Source: an uncultured delta proteobacterium
GTDB taxonomy: Bacteria; Desulfobacterota; Desulfobulbia; Desulfobulbales; Desulfocapsaceae
NCBI GenBank assembly: GCA_903875445.1
Contig: CAIQWD010000023.1
Location: 19,051-83,050, forward strand
Direction: 5' to 3'
Length of the DNA stretch: 64,000 nucleotides
Positions within the stretch are counted from its first letter, which is position 1. Each line of letters opens with the position of its first letter. The notes below the pieces were generated by a model that saw nothing but the letters and a program-made list of their open reading frames with translations, did not search any database and was not told the origin of the DNA. The position numbers were made by a program, and so were the translations under genes. Below are positions 19,804 to 27,962 of the stretch, in pieces.

Positions 19804-21503
19804 CTGATTCTATCAATCAGTTTCTTCATCCTCGTTTCGTCGTTATCATGCTGAAAGTCGGAATACACGCAAGGCCTGCTGACTCCACGTTTGACTGCGA
19901 CCATGGCGACCGCCAAGGCTACAGTCTTCCCCACCTGGCGAATCATATTAACCGGCGGCACCAGTCGCCCTTTTCCGAGATCGTCAGGATTCATCATTTC
20001 CGAGATCGCATAGGCTGCGGCAGTGAAAAACTCGGGGAGTACCTCTCGGGCACCTGAGGCGAGAACGCCAAGTCCCACGCCGGGGAAAACCAAGGCATTA
20101 TTGCACTGACTGATGAAAAATGAATCTTCGAGCGCATCCATGGCGGCGCAAGGATTGCTGGTGGCGACCATAACCCCTTCCTCGTTCCATTTGCGAATGT
20201 TCTGACAAAATATTTCGGGAGTGGAGATATGGTGAAACAGAGGAAGAATCAGAGGACGAGTTGTATTATGTTTGAGAGCCGCGACGGCTTCTGTGCGGAA
20301 AAAGAAATCCTGACCGGTGGTCCCCACCAAGACGGTAATCCCGGCTTGACGAATAATTTCGGGGAGATCTATTTTATTTATGGTACTGATCCAGGGGTAT
20401 TTCTTCTTGTCTTTGGCAAATTTCCTTTTGTAAAGCGCCATGTCGCGATGGTTGGTGACAAGGCCCTGAGAGTCGATCATAAAGATACATTCAAGGGCCT
20501 GTTTCTCTGACAATCCTTCTGATATTAAAGCGTTACGTATTTGTTCACCGATTCCAACTCCTCCTGCCCCGGCGCCGTTGATGAGAAAGCGTTGTTCGGT
20601 GAGCTTTTCTTTTTTAACCTTCATTGCCGAAAGAATCGCCGCCAAGGCGACGGCACCCGTGCCCTGGATATCGTCATTGAAGGATATCAATTCATCGACA
20701 AAGGCATCGCGGATACTGAAGGCGTTGTGCTGCGAGAAATCTTCCCATTGACAGAGGGCATTGGGAAACACATTGCGAAAGGCCCGGACAAATCTGCCGA
20801 TGAAGGACAGATATTCCTCTCCTTGCAATCTTCTGTGCCGCCAGCCAAGATATTGAATGTCGGAAAGCAGCTTTTCATTATCGGTGCCGACATCCAGCGA
20901 AATCGGCAGGCAATGCCAGGGGGCGATACCTGCACCCTGGGTGTAGAGCATCAATTTTCCAAGACATACGGCGATGCCGCCGGCGCCCTGATCGCCGATG
21001 CCAAGCACACCCTGATTGTCGGTTACCACTGCCACCCGGATATCGCGGTGGACAAACCGGCGCAGGATATCTTCGGCCCTGTCGATATTACCGGGGTAAA
21101 AGTGCAGACCATTCGCCTGGCGAAACATCGATGAATATTTCTGCACCGCCATGCCGATGGTGGGTGTGTAAATGATTTTTATATAGTTTTCGATATCGCT
21201 TTTTATCAGGGCATGGGCCAGAGTGACATTCCGGTCAAACATCGCCCGGATAAAGATGAATTTTTCTATATCATCGGCCTTGTCTTCAACCTTAATACGC
21301 GAGCTTTGCACTTGACCTTCGAGATTTCGCACCCCAGGCGGAAGAGTTGCCTCAAGATTCAGGAGCTTTCTCTCCTCCGGAGTAAAGGCCGTCCCCTTAT
21401 TAATATAACTGCAGGATCTGGCCGAGGCACCACTGGCATAAACAATAATTTCCCTGGTGTTGCCGTATTCGTCATATTTGAATCTGTAGAGATTTGCCGC
21501 CAT
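19767..21503 (-). CDS. Divergent NAD-malic-enzyme-like protein
   Basis: A 578-aa protein of full malic-enzyme length. It aligns end to end with enzymes such as E. coli MaeA: YTPTIG near residue 114, GIGDQGAGGIAVCLGKL near 167, QWEDFSQHNAF near 255, FNDDIQGTGAVAL near 277, a nucleotide-binding GAGAGGVGIGE near 312 and QCNNALVFPGVGLG near 465. Two substrate-contact regions differ. The usual DGER-V/I-LG arginine is replaced (DNQGVLG), and the usual LSNPTS motif reads LFHHIST, so malate binding as known may be lost or changed. A strong GGAGGGGG ribosome binding site precedes the ATG. It is the first gene of the ole cluster, overlapping oleB by 37 bases. Confidence 0.75.
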   Translation of the reverse strand: MAANLYRFKYDEYGNTREIIVYASGASARSCSYINKGTAFTPEERKLLNLEATLPPGVRNLEGQVQSSRIKVEDKADDIEKFIFIRAMFDRNVTLAHALIKSDIENYIKIIYTPTIGMAVQKYSSMFRQANGLHFYPGNIDRAEDILRRFVHRDIRVAVVTDNQGVLGIGDQGAGGIAVCLGKLMLYTQGAGIAPWHCLPISLDVGTDNEKLLSDIQYLGWRHRRLQGEEYLSFIGRFVRAFRNVFPNALCQWEDFSQHNAFSIRDAFVDELISFNDDIQGTGAVALAAILSAMKVKKEKLTEQRFLINGAGAGGVGIGEQIRNALISEGLSEKQALECIFMIDSQGLVTNHRDMALYKRKFAKDKKKYPWISTINKIDLPEIIRQAGITVLVGTTGQDFFFRTEAVAALKHNTTRPLILPLFHHISTPEIFCQNIRKWNEEGVMVATSNPCAAMDALEDSFFISQCNNALVFPGVGLGVLASGAREVLPEFFTAAAYAISEMMNPDDLGKGRLVPPVNMIRQVGKTVALAVAMVAVKRGVSRPCVYSDFQHDNDETRMKKLIDRIRWKPEYLPLVAM

Positions 21504-21542
21504 ACTTAAGCCCCCTCCATGTTACCTCAATGAATTGTGCGA

Positions 21543-21571
21543 TTGACAAGTATCATTCTTTGCCGCATAAT
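21543..21571 (+). promoter_or_regulatory. Sigma70-type promoter directly before kamA
   Basis: Perfect TTGACA (21543-21548), 17-base spacer, CATAAT (21566-21571). The predicted start near 21578 is two bases before the kamA ATG, implying a leaderless or almost leaderless mRNA. Confidence 0.65.
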
Positions 21572-21579
21572 GCCCGGCC

Positions 21580-22629
21580 ATGGAAACCTGGCAACTCATT
21601 TTGCAAAACAGCATAACCACGCTTGATGGTCTGAAAAGACAATTGGATTGTGATGATACCGCATTAGGGCAAGTAATAGCAAACTTTCCCATGCGAATAA
21701 ATCCCTATTTTGCAAATTTGATACAATCTCCCGGTGACCCGATTTGGAAACAGGCGGTTCCCGATGTGGCGGAACTTAGCGATACGGTGTGCGTGGCCGA
21801 CCCTTTAGGAGAAGAAAATCTCAGCCCGGTCACGGGTCTCGTGCATAAATATCCGGACAGGGTGTTGTTTCTGATTTCCAACCAGTGTGCCATGTACTGT
21901 AGATTCTGCACAAGAAAACGGAAAGTAGGCACGGCCAGGATGAGGATTGACGATTCGACCCTTTCAGCCGGCTACGAGTACCTGCGAAATCATCCTGAGG
22001 TACGAGAAGTCCTGCTTTCCGGGGGAGATCCCCTGCTGCTGGCGGATGAGGAAATCGGCGAAATCCTCAGCAACCTGCGGGCGATCCCTTCAATAGAGAT
22101 CATTCGCATCGGCACCCGGGTGCCTTCGGTTCTGCCTATGCGCATTACCAATAGCCTTGTCGCTATTCTCAAAGCTCACCACCCTCTTTATATCAATACC
22201 CACTTCAATCATCCGCTGGAAATAACAAAGGAATCTTCTCTTGCCTGCACCATGCTTGCAGATGCCGGCATTCCCCTCGGCTGTCAGACGGTTTTGCTTA
22301 AAGGAGTGAATGACAATGCCGATACCATCAAGCAGTTGATGCTGGCCCTGCTGCGTATCCGGGTCAAACCCTACTATCTCTTTCAGGCAGACCTTACCCG
22401 GGGAACAAATCATTTCCGCACACCAACCGAAACCGGCATAGCAATCATGCGTAAGCTGTACGGCCATATTTCCGGGATGGCTATCCCCACCTTGGCGCTT
22501 GATGCCCCCGGAGGTAAAGGAAAAATACCCCTGACACCGCAATTCATTTTGCAAAAAGGTAAAAACCTTCTTTTTGAAAATTACCGGGGAGAGATCTGCA
22601 CCTATCCTGAAGCCGGCGAAGGACTCTGA
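21580..22629 (+). CDS. KamA-family radical SAM aminomutase (lysine 2,3-aminomutase-like)
   Basis: The family uses a [4Fe-4S] cluster, SAM and PLP to move an amino group from C2 to C3. The 349-aa protein has the cluster motif CAMYCRFCTRKR near residue 103. It also has the lysine-type substrate Asp in QADLTRGTNHFR near 269 and the combined Asp/PLP-lysine motif LDAPGGKGKIPL near 307, which EF-P aminomutase EpmB (YjeK) lacks. The N-terminus WQLILQNSITT resembles lysine 2,3-aminomutase, but the protein is shorter (about 416 aa in the clostridial enzyme). The product could be beta-lysine for EF-P modification or osmolyte synthesis; no acetyltransferase or EF-P gene is adjacent. No ribosome binding site precedes the ATG. 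Confidence 0.8.
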   Translation: METWQLILQNSITTLDGLKRQLDCDDTALGQVIANFPMRINPYFANLIQSPGDPIWKQAVPDVAELSDTVCVADPLGEENLSPVTGLVHKYPDRVLFLISNQCAMYCRFCTRKRKVGTARMRIDDSTLSAGYEYLRNHPEVREVLLSGGDPLLLADEEIGEILSNLRAIPSIEIIRIGTRVPSVLPMRITNSLVAILKAHHPLYINTHFNHPLEITKESSLACTMLADAGIPLGCQTVLLKGVNDNADTIKQLMLALLRIRVKPYYLFQADLTRGTNHFRTPTETGIAIMRKLYGHISGMAIPTLALDAPGGKGKIPLTPQFILQKGKNLLFENYRGEICTYPEAGEGL

Positions 22630-22638
22630 TACATTCAA

Positions 22639-22669
22639 CCGGAGGTATTGTCCCGGCAGCTCCGGTTTC
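22639..22669 (+). terminator. Weak intrinsic terminator after kamA
   Basis: CCGGAG (22639-22644) pairs with CTCCGG (22660-22665) over a 15-base loop and is followed by TTTCT. A further run of seven T residues comes at 22687-22693 after a short AGAATCGATTCT palindrome, so the two may work together. Confidence 0.4.
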
Positions 22670-22700
22670 TCCGAGAGAATCGATTCTTTTTTTGTTGCCC

Positions 22701-22729
22701 TTTGCATCTTAGGCGGTAATCGGTATAAT
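22701..22729 (+). promoter_or_regulatory. Promoter of the HDOD-GGDEF gene
   Basis: TTTGCA/TTGCAT at 22701-22707 and a perfect TATAAT at 22724-22729 with 16-17 bases between. Start of transcription would be near 22736, about 50 bases before the coding region. Confidence 0.6.
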
Positions 22730-22784
22730 TTAGATTGCAACAAGCTTTCCCTCTTTCTCACCTCCACCAGTCGGATTGCCTAAA

Positions 22785-24335
22785 ATGACACAAGACGAAC
22801 TCCTGGAAAAAATTCTCAGCTCCTCCGAGCTTCCAACCTTGCCCACAGTTGCTTCAAAGCTTATTTCCCTGACGGCCAAGGAAGATGCGACTCTTGCCGA
22901 CATCGGCGACCTTGTTGCCCGTGACATCTCTTTATCGGCCAAGATTTTAAAGGTGTCGAACTCGGCATTCTACAGTTTTCCCCAACAAATCGGCTCGATC
23001 CAACAGGCGGTGAGTATCCTCGGGATGAATGCTGTCCGTAGCCTCGTTTTATCCTTCTCCTTTTTGAATATTAAAGGCGGAAAAATCGCCAACCGCTTCG
23101 ATTTTGAAGTATTTTGGCAGAAATCGCTGGCATCGGCGGTTGCTGCAAGACTCATCCTTGAAAAGGTCAAAGGCATCGATGCCGAGGAAGGCTTTGTTAC
23201 CGGCTTATTGCAAAACCTTGGGGAATTGATTTTGGCGAGAACCTTTCCCGAAGAATATGAAAAAGTGTTGCAAGGTATAGGCGAAACTCAAGCGGACACC
23301 TGTGTTGCCGAACAAGCAGTATTCGGTGCCGATCACACACTCGTGGGTACCAGGGTAGCAAAAAGTTGGGGATTTCCCGAATCGCTGGTGGCTCCTCTGG
23401 AATTTCACCATGATCCCGATAAATATTCAGGCAGTAACGCCACTATCCGTACCACGATCAAGGCCGTATATCTTTCCGACCATCTCACCAATATCTTGTT
23501 TTCCAACAAGCCCGAGGCCTACCATAAAAAGTTCCAAAAGGAGGCAACCAAACTCCTCGGCCTGTCTGGGGAAGCCATTGAATCGGTTCTTGAACAGCTG
23601 CATCTTCGCGTAAAGGAAGCAGGCACCTATTTCAATTTGAAGGTGCAAACCAGCAAATCCGTCCAGGAAATCCTCCAGGAAGCCAATATTCGCCTGAGCC
23701 TCATCAATCTCGACTACGATCAGATGAACAAGCAGCTGATCCAGGCAAAAATCAACCTGGAAAATCTCACCAGAGCCCTGGAGGAAAAAAATAAAATACT
23801 CGACAACCTTGCCAATATCGACGGCCTTACCGGCATAAATAATCATCGATTTTTTCAAAATGCCCTCGACCAGGAGATCAGCCGTTCGATTCGCAACACT
23901 ACCTCGATCTCCCTGCTTTTTATTGATATTGATTTCTTTAAGAAATTCAATGACACCTATGGCCATCAGGTGGGAGATTTCGTTCTCGTCCAATTTGCCA
24001 AGACCATTCGCGACAATATTCGCCAATATGATGTGTTGGCCAGGTATGGAGGAGAGGAGTTTGTGGTTATCCTGCCGGAGACAAATACCGAAGAAGCGAT
24101 GGTTGTCGGTGAAAAACTCCGTGTTGCCATTGAAAGCACGATCTTCCGAGACACGCGCGAAGAATATCGTGTGACAGCAAGTTTTGGCCAGGCATGCTGT
24201 AAGCCGGCGGTAGAAGATAATTTCAGCAAAGATACTCTGATCACCCATGCCGACCAGGCGCTGTATGAGGCCAAGGAAAAGGGGCGCAACAGGGTGGTGG
24301 CCTTTACCCCGAAGAAGAAATGGTTTTCCTTCTAA
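22785..24335 (+). CDS. HDOD-GGDEF protein, diguanylate cyclase
   Basis: Probable signalling protein that makes cyclic di-GMP. The 516-aa product has an HDOD domain (about residues 12-210; SSELPTLPTVASKL, then DIGDLVARDISLSAKILKV as separate short motifs), a linker with heptad-like coiled coil (about 285-340), and a C-terminal GGDEF domain (about 345-505). The active-site signature is GGEEF near residue 424 and an RxxD inhibitory site (RQYD) lies five residues before it, so both catalysis and product inhibition are expected. No input domain other than HDOD is visible. The ATG at 22785 was preferred to a TTG nine bases upstream. It converges on priA. Confidence 0.85.
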   Translation: MTQDELLEKILSSSELPTLPTVASKLISLTAKEDATLADIGDLVARDISLSAKILKVSNSAFYSFPQQIGSIQQAVSILGMNAVRSLVLSFSFLNIKGGKIANRFDFEVFWQKSLASAVAARLILEKVKGIDAEEGFVTGLLQNLGELILARTFPEEYEKVLQGIGETQADTCVAEQAVFGADHTLVGTRVAKSWGFPESLVAPLEFHHDPDKYSGSNATIRTTIKAVYLSDHLTNILFSNKPEAYHKKFQKEATKLLGLSGEAIESVLEQLHLRVKEAGTYFNLKVQTSKSVQEILQEANIRLSLINLDYDQMNKQLIQAKINLENLTRALEEKNKILDNLANIDGLTGINNHRFFQNALDQEISRSIRNTTSISLLFIDIDFFKKFNDTYGHQVGDFVLVQFAKTIRDNIRQYDVLARYGGEEFVVILPETNTEEAMVVGEKLRVAIESTIFRDTREEYRVTASFGQACCKPAVEDNFSKDTLITHADQALYEAKEKGRNRVVAFTPKKKWFSF

Positions 24336-24354
24336 GGTTGAGTAACAACAACCA

Positions 24355-26886
24355 TCACATCATGTTTTCCGGATCGACATCGATCACCAGAACACAATCG
24401 CTCTTTATCAAACTTTTCCGCTGGCTCCGAAGAGTAGTACATAGAGCGTACAGTTCCTCCGTATCGACGCCCTTGAGAAGAACCTGCCAGCGATACTTAT
24501 CTTTGATTTTGTCCAAGGGTGATGGAGCCGGGCCAAGTACCTCTATGCGAAATTTCTCTTTTTCCACCGATTTCCTGGAAAACCGGGCAATGGTAAGTGC
24601 CGTTTCCTGTACATCGGTTTCCACCCGGCCGCCAACCCGGAGAACGGTCAGGCGGACAAAGGGCGGAAAAATAGGATGCTTGCGGAGACGCATCTCGTGG
24701 TCAAACATTTTCCCGTACTCATGTTGCCTGGCGTAGACAATGGCGTAGTGGTTGGGCCGCATGGTCTGTATTATAACCTCTCCCGGCTCCTCGCCGCGAC
24801 CGGCCCTGCCCGTCACCTGGGTGAGAAGCTGGAAAGTTTTTTCCGCCGCGCGAAAATCCGGCATGCTCATACCGCCATCGGCCCACACCACGCCTACCAG
24901 AGTAACGTTCGGGAAGTGGTGGCCCTTGGCAATCATCTGGGTGCCGATGAGGATATCGATTTTTCCGTTATGCATATCGGCGAGGGTGGCCAGAAATTTT
25001 TTCCGGTCTGATGCGGTATCGGAATCGAGTCGTACGATTCGCGCCTCCGGCAGAAGCTCTCGAACCTCTTCCTCGACTCTTTCCGTGCCAAAGCCTGCCG
25101 GTACCAGGTCCGTCGATCGGCATTGCAGACAGATGGTCTTGCCGGGCACGGTGAAGCCGCAGTAGTGGCAAATGAGCTGGTTCTTGCCCTTATGCAGGGT
25201 CAGAGATACATGGCAATGGCTGCATTGCACCGGAGTGCCGCAATCCCGACAGAGAACAACCGCAGAAAAACCTCGCCGATTGAGGAGCAAAATACTTTGC
25301 CGACGATTCTTAAGATTTTTGCGTAGCTTATCAAGGAGTTCCGGCTGGATGCTACCCTTGTTGTCCTTTGCCTGTTTTTTGTTAAGGTCAATGAGGGTTA
25401 CTACGGGCAGCGATCTGCTGCCTACCCGTTCGGTCATGTTAAGAAGAACATATTTCCCCGACTGCGCATGGGCATAGCTGGTAATGGAAGGTGTTGCCGA
25501 ACCGAGGATCACCACACTGCCGTGGTGTCGCGCTCGCAGCACGGCGAGATCCCTGCCATGATAGCGGAAACTGTCGTCCTGCTTATAGCTTGCGTCATGT
25601 TCTTCATCGACGACAATCAGCCCCGGATCCTTCAGGGGCGCGAAAATTGCCGATCGGGCACCGATAACCACCCTTGCCTTGCCGCTCAGGGCGAGGGAGA
25701 ACTGATCAAATCTTTCTACCCCGGAAAGACCCGAGTGCAGAAGAACCACCTGCTCGCCGAAACGGGAGAGCAGGTGCGCTTCCAACTGCGTTGCCAGGGC
25801 AATTTCCGGCACGAGAATAAGGACATCCCGGCCTTCAGCCAGGGTTCTTTCGGCCGCCTGGAGATACACCTCGGTCTTGCCGCAACCGGTTATGCCGTGG
25901 AGGAGAAAGGGGGTAAAAAGGCGTTTTTCGATCGCCGGCAGGATTTTACTCAACACCATGTTTTGTTCAGGTGAAAGCGCCTCAGGCCTCGGATAATAGT
26001 GAAATTGCTCCCCGAAGGGGGAACGAAAAACTCGTTCCCGGCTGGCGATAACCAGCCCTTTTACCCGCAGATTGTCCATCGCCTTTGACGCCCCGGCATA
26101 GCACGTTCGTAATTCCCTGAGAGGCACCGGTTTGCCATGGTATTCCTGGTTCAGCCGATGGAGAGCATACAGGGCTCTGGCCTCGGACAGGCTTACCTCT
26201 ATGGCATTTTGCGCATTGATCATTTGCCGGTAGTTACTGATTGTGTCAGGGCTGGCATCCCAATCCGCAGGAGGTGCCGGAGGATCGCCTGCAGAGGAGT
26301 AACAGGTTTCGCGCTTTTCTCCGACGGCATCCTTCGACAGGCTTACATCAAGGGAGAGAGCCTGCATTTGCAGGAACTTGCCGAGCATTTTTTTATTGCT
26401 CTTGTCAGTCAAAACCTTGGCCGTTTCCCGTGGGCCAAGCTGGCCTTGAGCGACAATTTGCTTTATCCAAGGGGGGAGATCGTCGGTGAAAAAGCCGGCC
26501 AGGGTGTCCGGCTCAGTTTTTAAAACCAGTCTTTTCTGGCTTTTTGTGGTGAGTCCGCCAGGTAAAGCAGTTTTTAATACCAGTCCAAGCGGGTAATGAT
26601 AATAATTTGCCACCCATCTAAAGAATGGTACGAGATTCTCGTGGAAGAACGGAAAATCGCCCAGAAACCCCAGGATCTCCTTTATCGTATACTGGGTTTC
26701 CAGGGGAGTGGGCTGAAGGCCGACGACATAGCCGGTTACCTTGCGGTTTCCAAGTGGTACAAGAACCCTGCGTCCGATTAGGCTTTGCCGGTCGGGACCA
26801 ATTTCGCCATCCTCGTGCTGTGCCGATACACCGTAGGTTAAGGTGTATTCAAGGGGGACGGTGACGGCGACCTCCAGATATGTCAT
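24355..26886 (-). CDS. priA: Primosomal replication-restart helicase PriA
   Basis: 3'-5' DNA helicase that reloads DnaB at stalled forks. The 843-aa protein has an N-terminal DNA-binding domain, an insertion-rich linker (about residues 175-250), Walker A GITGCGKTEVY near 333, DEEH Walker B in VDEEHDASYKQDD near 425, a zinc-binding segment with paired CxxC motifs (CRDCG, CSHC, CHYCG, CLQC) near 555-600, and the helicase C domain with GTQMIAKGHHFP near 650. Length exceeds E. coli PriA (732 aa), mostly in the N-terminal third. The galU start codon... priA ATG overlaps the galU stop by four bases, so galU is upstream and priA follows it. Confidence 0.93.
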   Translation of the reverse strand: MTYLEVAVTVPLEYTLTYGVSAQHEDGEIGPDRQSLIGRRVLVPLGNRKVTGYVVGLQPTPLETQYTIKEILGFLGDFPFFHENLVPFFRWVANYYHYPLGLVLKTALPGGLTTKSQKRLVLKTEPDTLAGFFTDDLPPWIKQIVAQGQLGPRETAKVLTDKSNKKMLGKFLQMQALSLDVSLSKDAVGEKRETCYSSAGDPPAPPADWDASPDTISNYRQMINAQNAIEVSLSEARALYALHRLNQEYHGKPVPLRELRTCYAGASKAMDNLRVKGLVIASRERVFRSPFGEQFHYYPRPEALSPEQNMVLSKILPAIEKRLFTPFLLHGITGCGKTEVYLQAAERTLAEGRDVLILVPEIALATQLEAHLLSRFGEQVVLLHSGLSGVERFDQFSLALSGKARVVIGARSAIFAPLKDPGLIVVDEEHDASYKQDDSFRYHGRDLAVLRARHHGSVVILGSATPSITSYAHAQSGKYVLLNMTERVGSRSLPVVTLIDLNKKQAKDNKGSIQPELLDKLRKNLKNRRQSILLLNRRGFSAVVLCRDCGTPVQCSHCHVSLTLHKGKNQLICHYCGFTVPGKTICLQCRSTDLVPAGFGTERVEEEVRELLPEARIVRLDSDTASDRKKFLATLADMHNGKIDILIGTQMIAKGHHFPNVTLVGVVWADGGMSMPDFRAAEKTFQLLTQVTGRAGRGEEPGEVIIQTMRPNHYAIVYARQHEYGKMFDHEMRLRKHPIFPPFVRLTVLRVGGRVETDVQETALTIARFSRKSVEKEKFRIEVLGPAPSPLDKIKDKYRWQVLLKGVDTEELYALCTTLRSQRKSLIKSDCVLVIDVDPENMM

Positions 26887-27755
26887 TGACCTGCGACAAT
26901 CTCCTTCAGGTGTTCAAGCAACTGTTTGCCGAGGCCGGGATGCCTTAACCCATAGGCAATGATTGCCTTGAGATAGCCCATTTTATCACCGGCATCAAAG
27001 CGTGTGCCTTCAAATTCATAGGCGTACATGGCCCGTTTCTTGGTGAGGGCAAGGAGGGCGTCGGTGAGTTGAATCTCGCCGCCGTGCCCGGGGGTGGTGG
27101 TATCAAGAATGGAAAATATCTCCGGCATGAGAATGTATCGACCGATGATCGCCATATCCGAATCGGTGGTGCCCGGTGCCGGTTTTTCGACCATGCGCGA
27201 GACTTTGAAAGTGCGGTCGTGGGCGTCTTTCTCGCCCTCGACAATACCATATTGGAAGGTTTCACTCTGCGGTACACGCTGAATGGCGACAATAGATTCT
27301 CCGACCTCATCAAAGAGGTCAAGCATTTGTTTAGCGCAGGGAATTTTACTCAACACCAAATCATCGCCAAGACATACCATGAACGGTTCGTTACCAACCA
27401 CATGGCGGGCAGTCCAGATGGCATGACCCAGACCAAGAGGCTTTTTTTGCCTAACCGAGACGATATCGATGAGATTGGAAATGTTGTTAAGTTCTTCGCC
27501 CAGAACAACCTTTTTCTTTTCTTTTAAGACCGCATCCAGATGAAAATTATAATCGAAGTGGTTCTCGATTGCCGATTTGCCTTCGCTGGTGACAAAAATT
27601 ACCTGATCGATCCCTGATGCAACAACCTCTTCGACTATATATTGGATAGTCGGGCGATCGACAATGGTCAGCAATTCCTTAGGGATAGATTTGGTCGCCG
27701 GCAGAAATCTGGTGCCTAGGCCGGCAACGGGAATAACAGCTTTGCGTACTTTCAT
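26883..27755 (-). CDS. galU: UTP-glucose-1-phosphate uridylyltransferase
   Basis: Makes UDP-glucose from UTP and glucose 1-phosphate for LPS, capsule and other glycans. The 290-aa product was started at the ATG of MKVRKAVIPVAG because the nucleotidyltransferase motif GLGTRFLPATKSIPKE begins shortly after; an ATG 54 bases upstream adds residues without counterpart. Other conserved parts are IQYIVEEVVASGIDQ, the GDDL metal-binding region near residue 129, and the FEGTRFDAGDKMGYLKA end near 250. An AAAGAGG-type site lies just upstream. It is followed by priA with a four-base overlap. It works with the phosphohexomutase at 51283, which supplies glucose 1-phosphate. Confidence 0.94.
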   Translation of the reverse strand: MKVRKAVIPVAGLGTRFLPATKSIPKELLTIVDRPTIQYIVEEVVASGIDQVIFVTSEGKSAIENHFDYNFHLDAVLKEKKKVVLGEELNNISNLIDIVSVRQKKPLGLGHAIWTARHVVGNEPFMVCLGDDLVLSKIPCAKQMLDLFDEVGESIVAIQRVPQSETFQYGIVEGEKDAHDRTFKVSRMVEKPAPGTTDSDMAIIGRYILMPEIFSILDTTTPGHGGEIQLTDALLALTKKRAMYAYEFEGTRFDAGDKMGYLKAIIAYGLRHPGLGKQLLEHLKEIVAGQ

Positions 27756-27825
27756 AAAAACCTCTTTTTTGGTAACAGGAAGCCACTTGGTATGGTATGT
27801 ATCGGGCAAACGTTTGGAGGGAGAC

Positions 27826-27886
27826 TTTAGGAACCGTTACGAAAAAATTCCCCATTGGTTCCATTTTCGTTACGGCTCCTTATGCC
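27826..27886 (-). repeat. Dispersed palindromic repeat, copy B
   Basis: A 61-base palindrome between the divergent galU and hrpA genes, read on the minus strand. The arms GGAGCCGTAACGAAA and TTTCGTAACGGTTCC give 14 of 15 pairs including one G-T. Flanks and stem match copy A at 13234-13296 (opposite orientation), and differences occur mostly as paired changes. It falls in the region where the hrpA frame is open upstream of its true start, so it is probably not translated. Confidence 0.7.
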
Positions 27887-27962
27887 GTTTCCAGTATTTC
27901 TATGGCCAAATTCATATTGGACAACGGCGCAACATACTTTACCAGTGACAGCCATTTTTTTC

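Noticed and set aside
16269..21503. OleA-type thiolase within the cluster
   Set aside because: No frame in this region or its flanks has a thiolase Cys-His-Asn pattern; oleA must be elsewhere or absent.
27855..27962. Longer N-terminus for HrpA
   Set aside because: The upstream frame covers the palindromic repeat and has no helicase-like sequence; the conserved protein starts at 27963.
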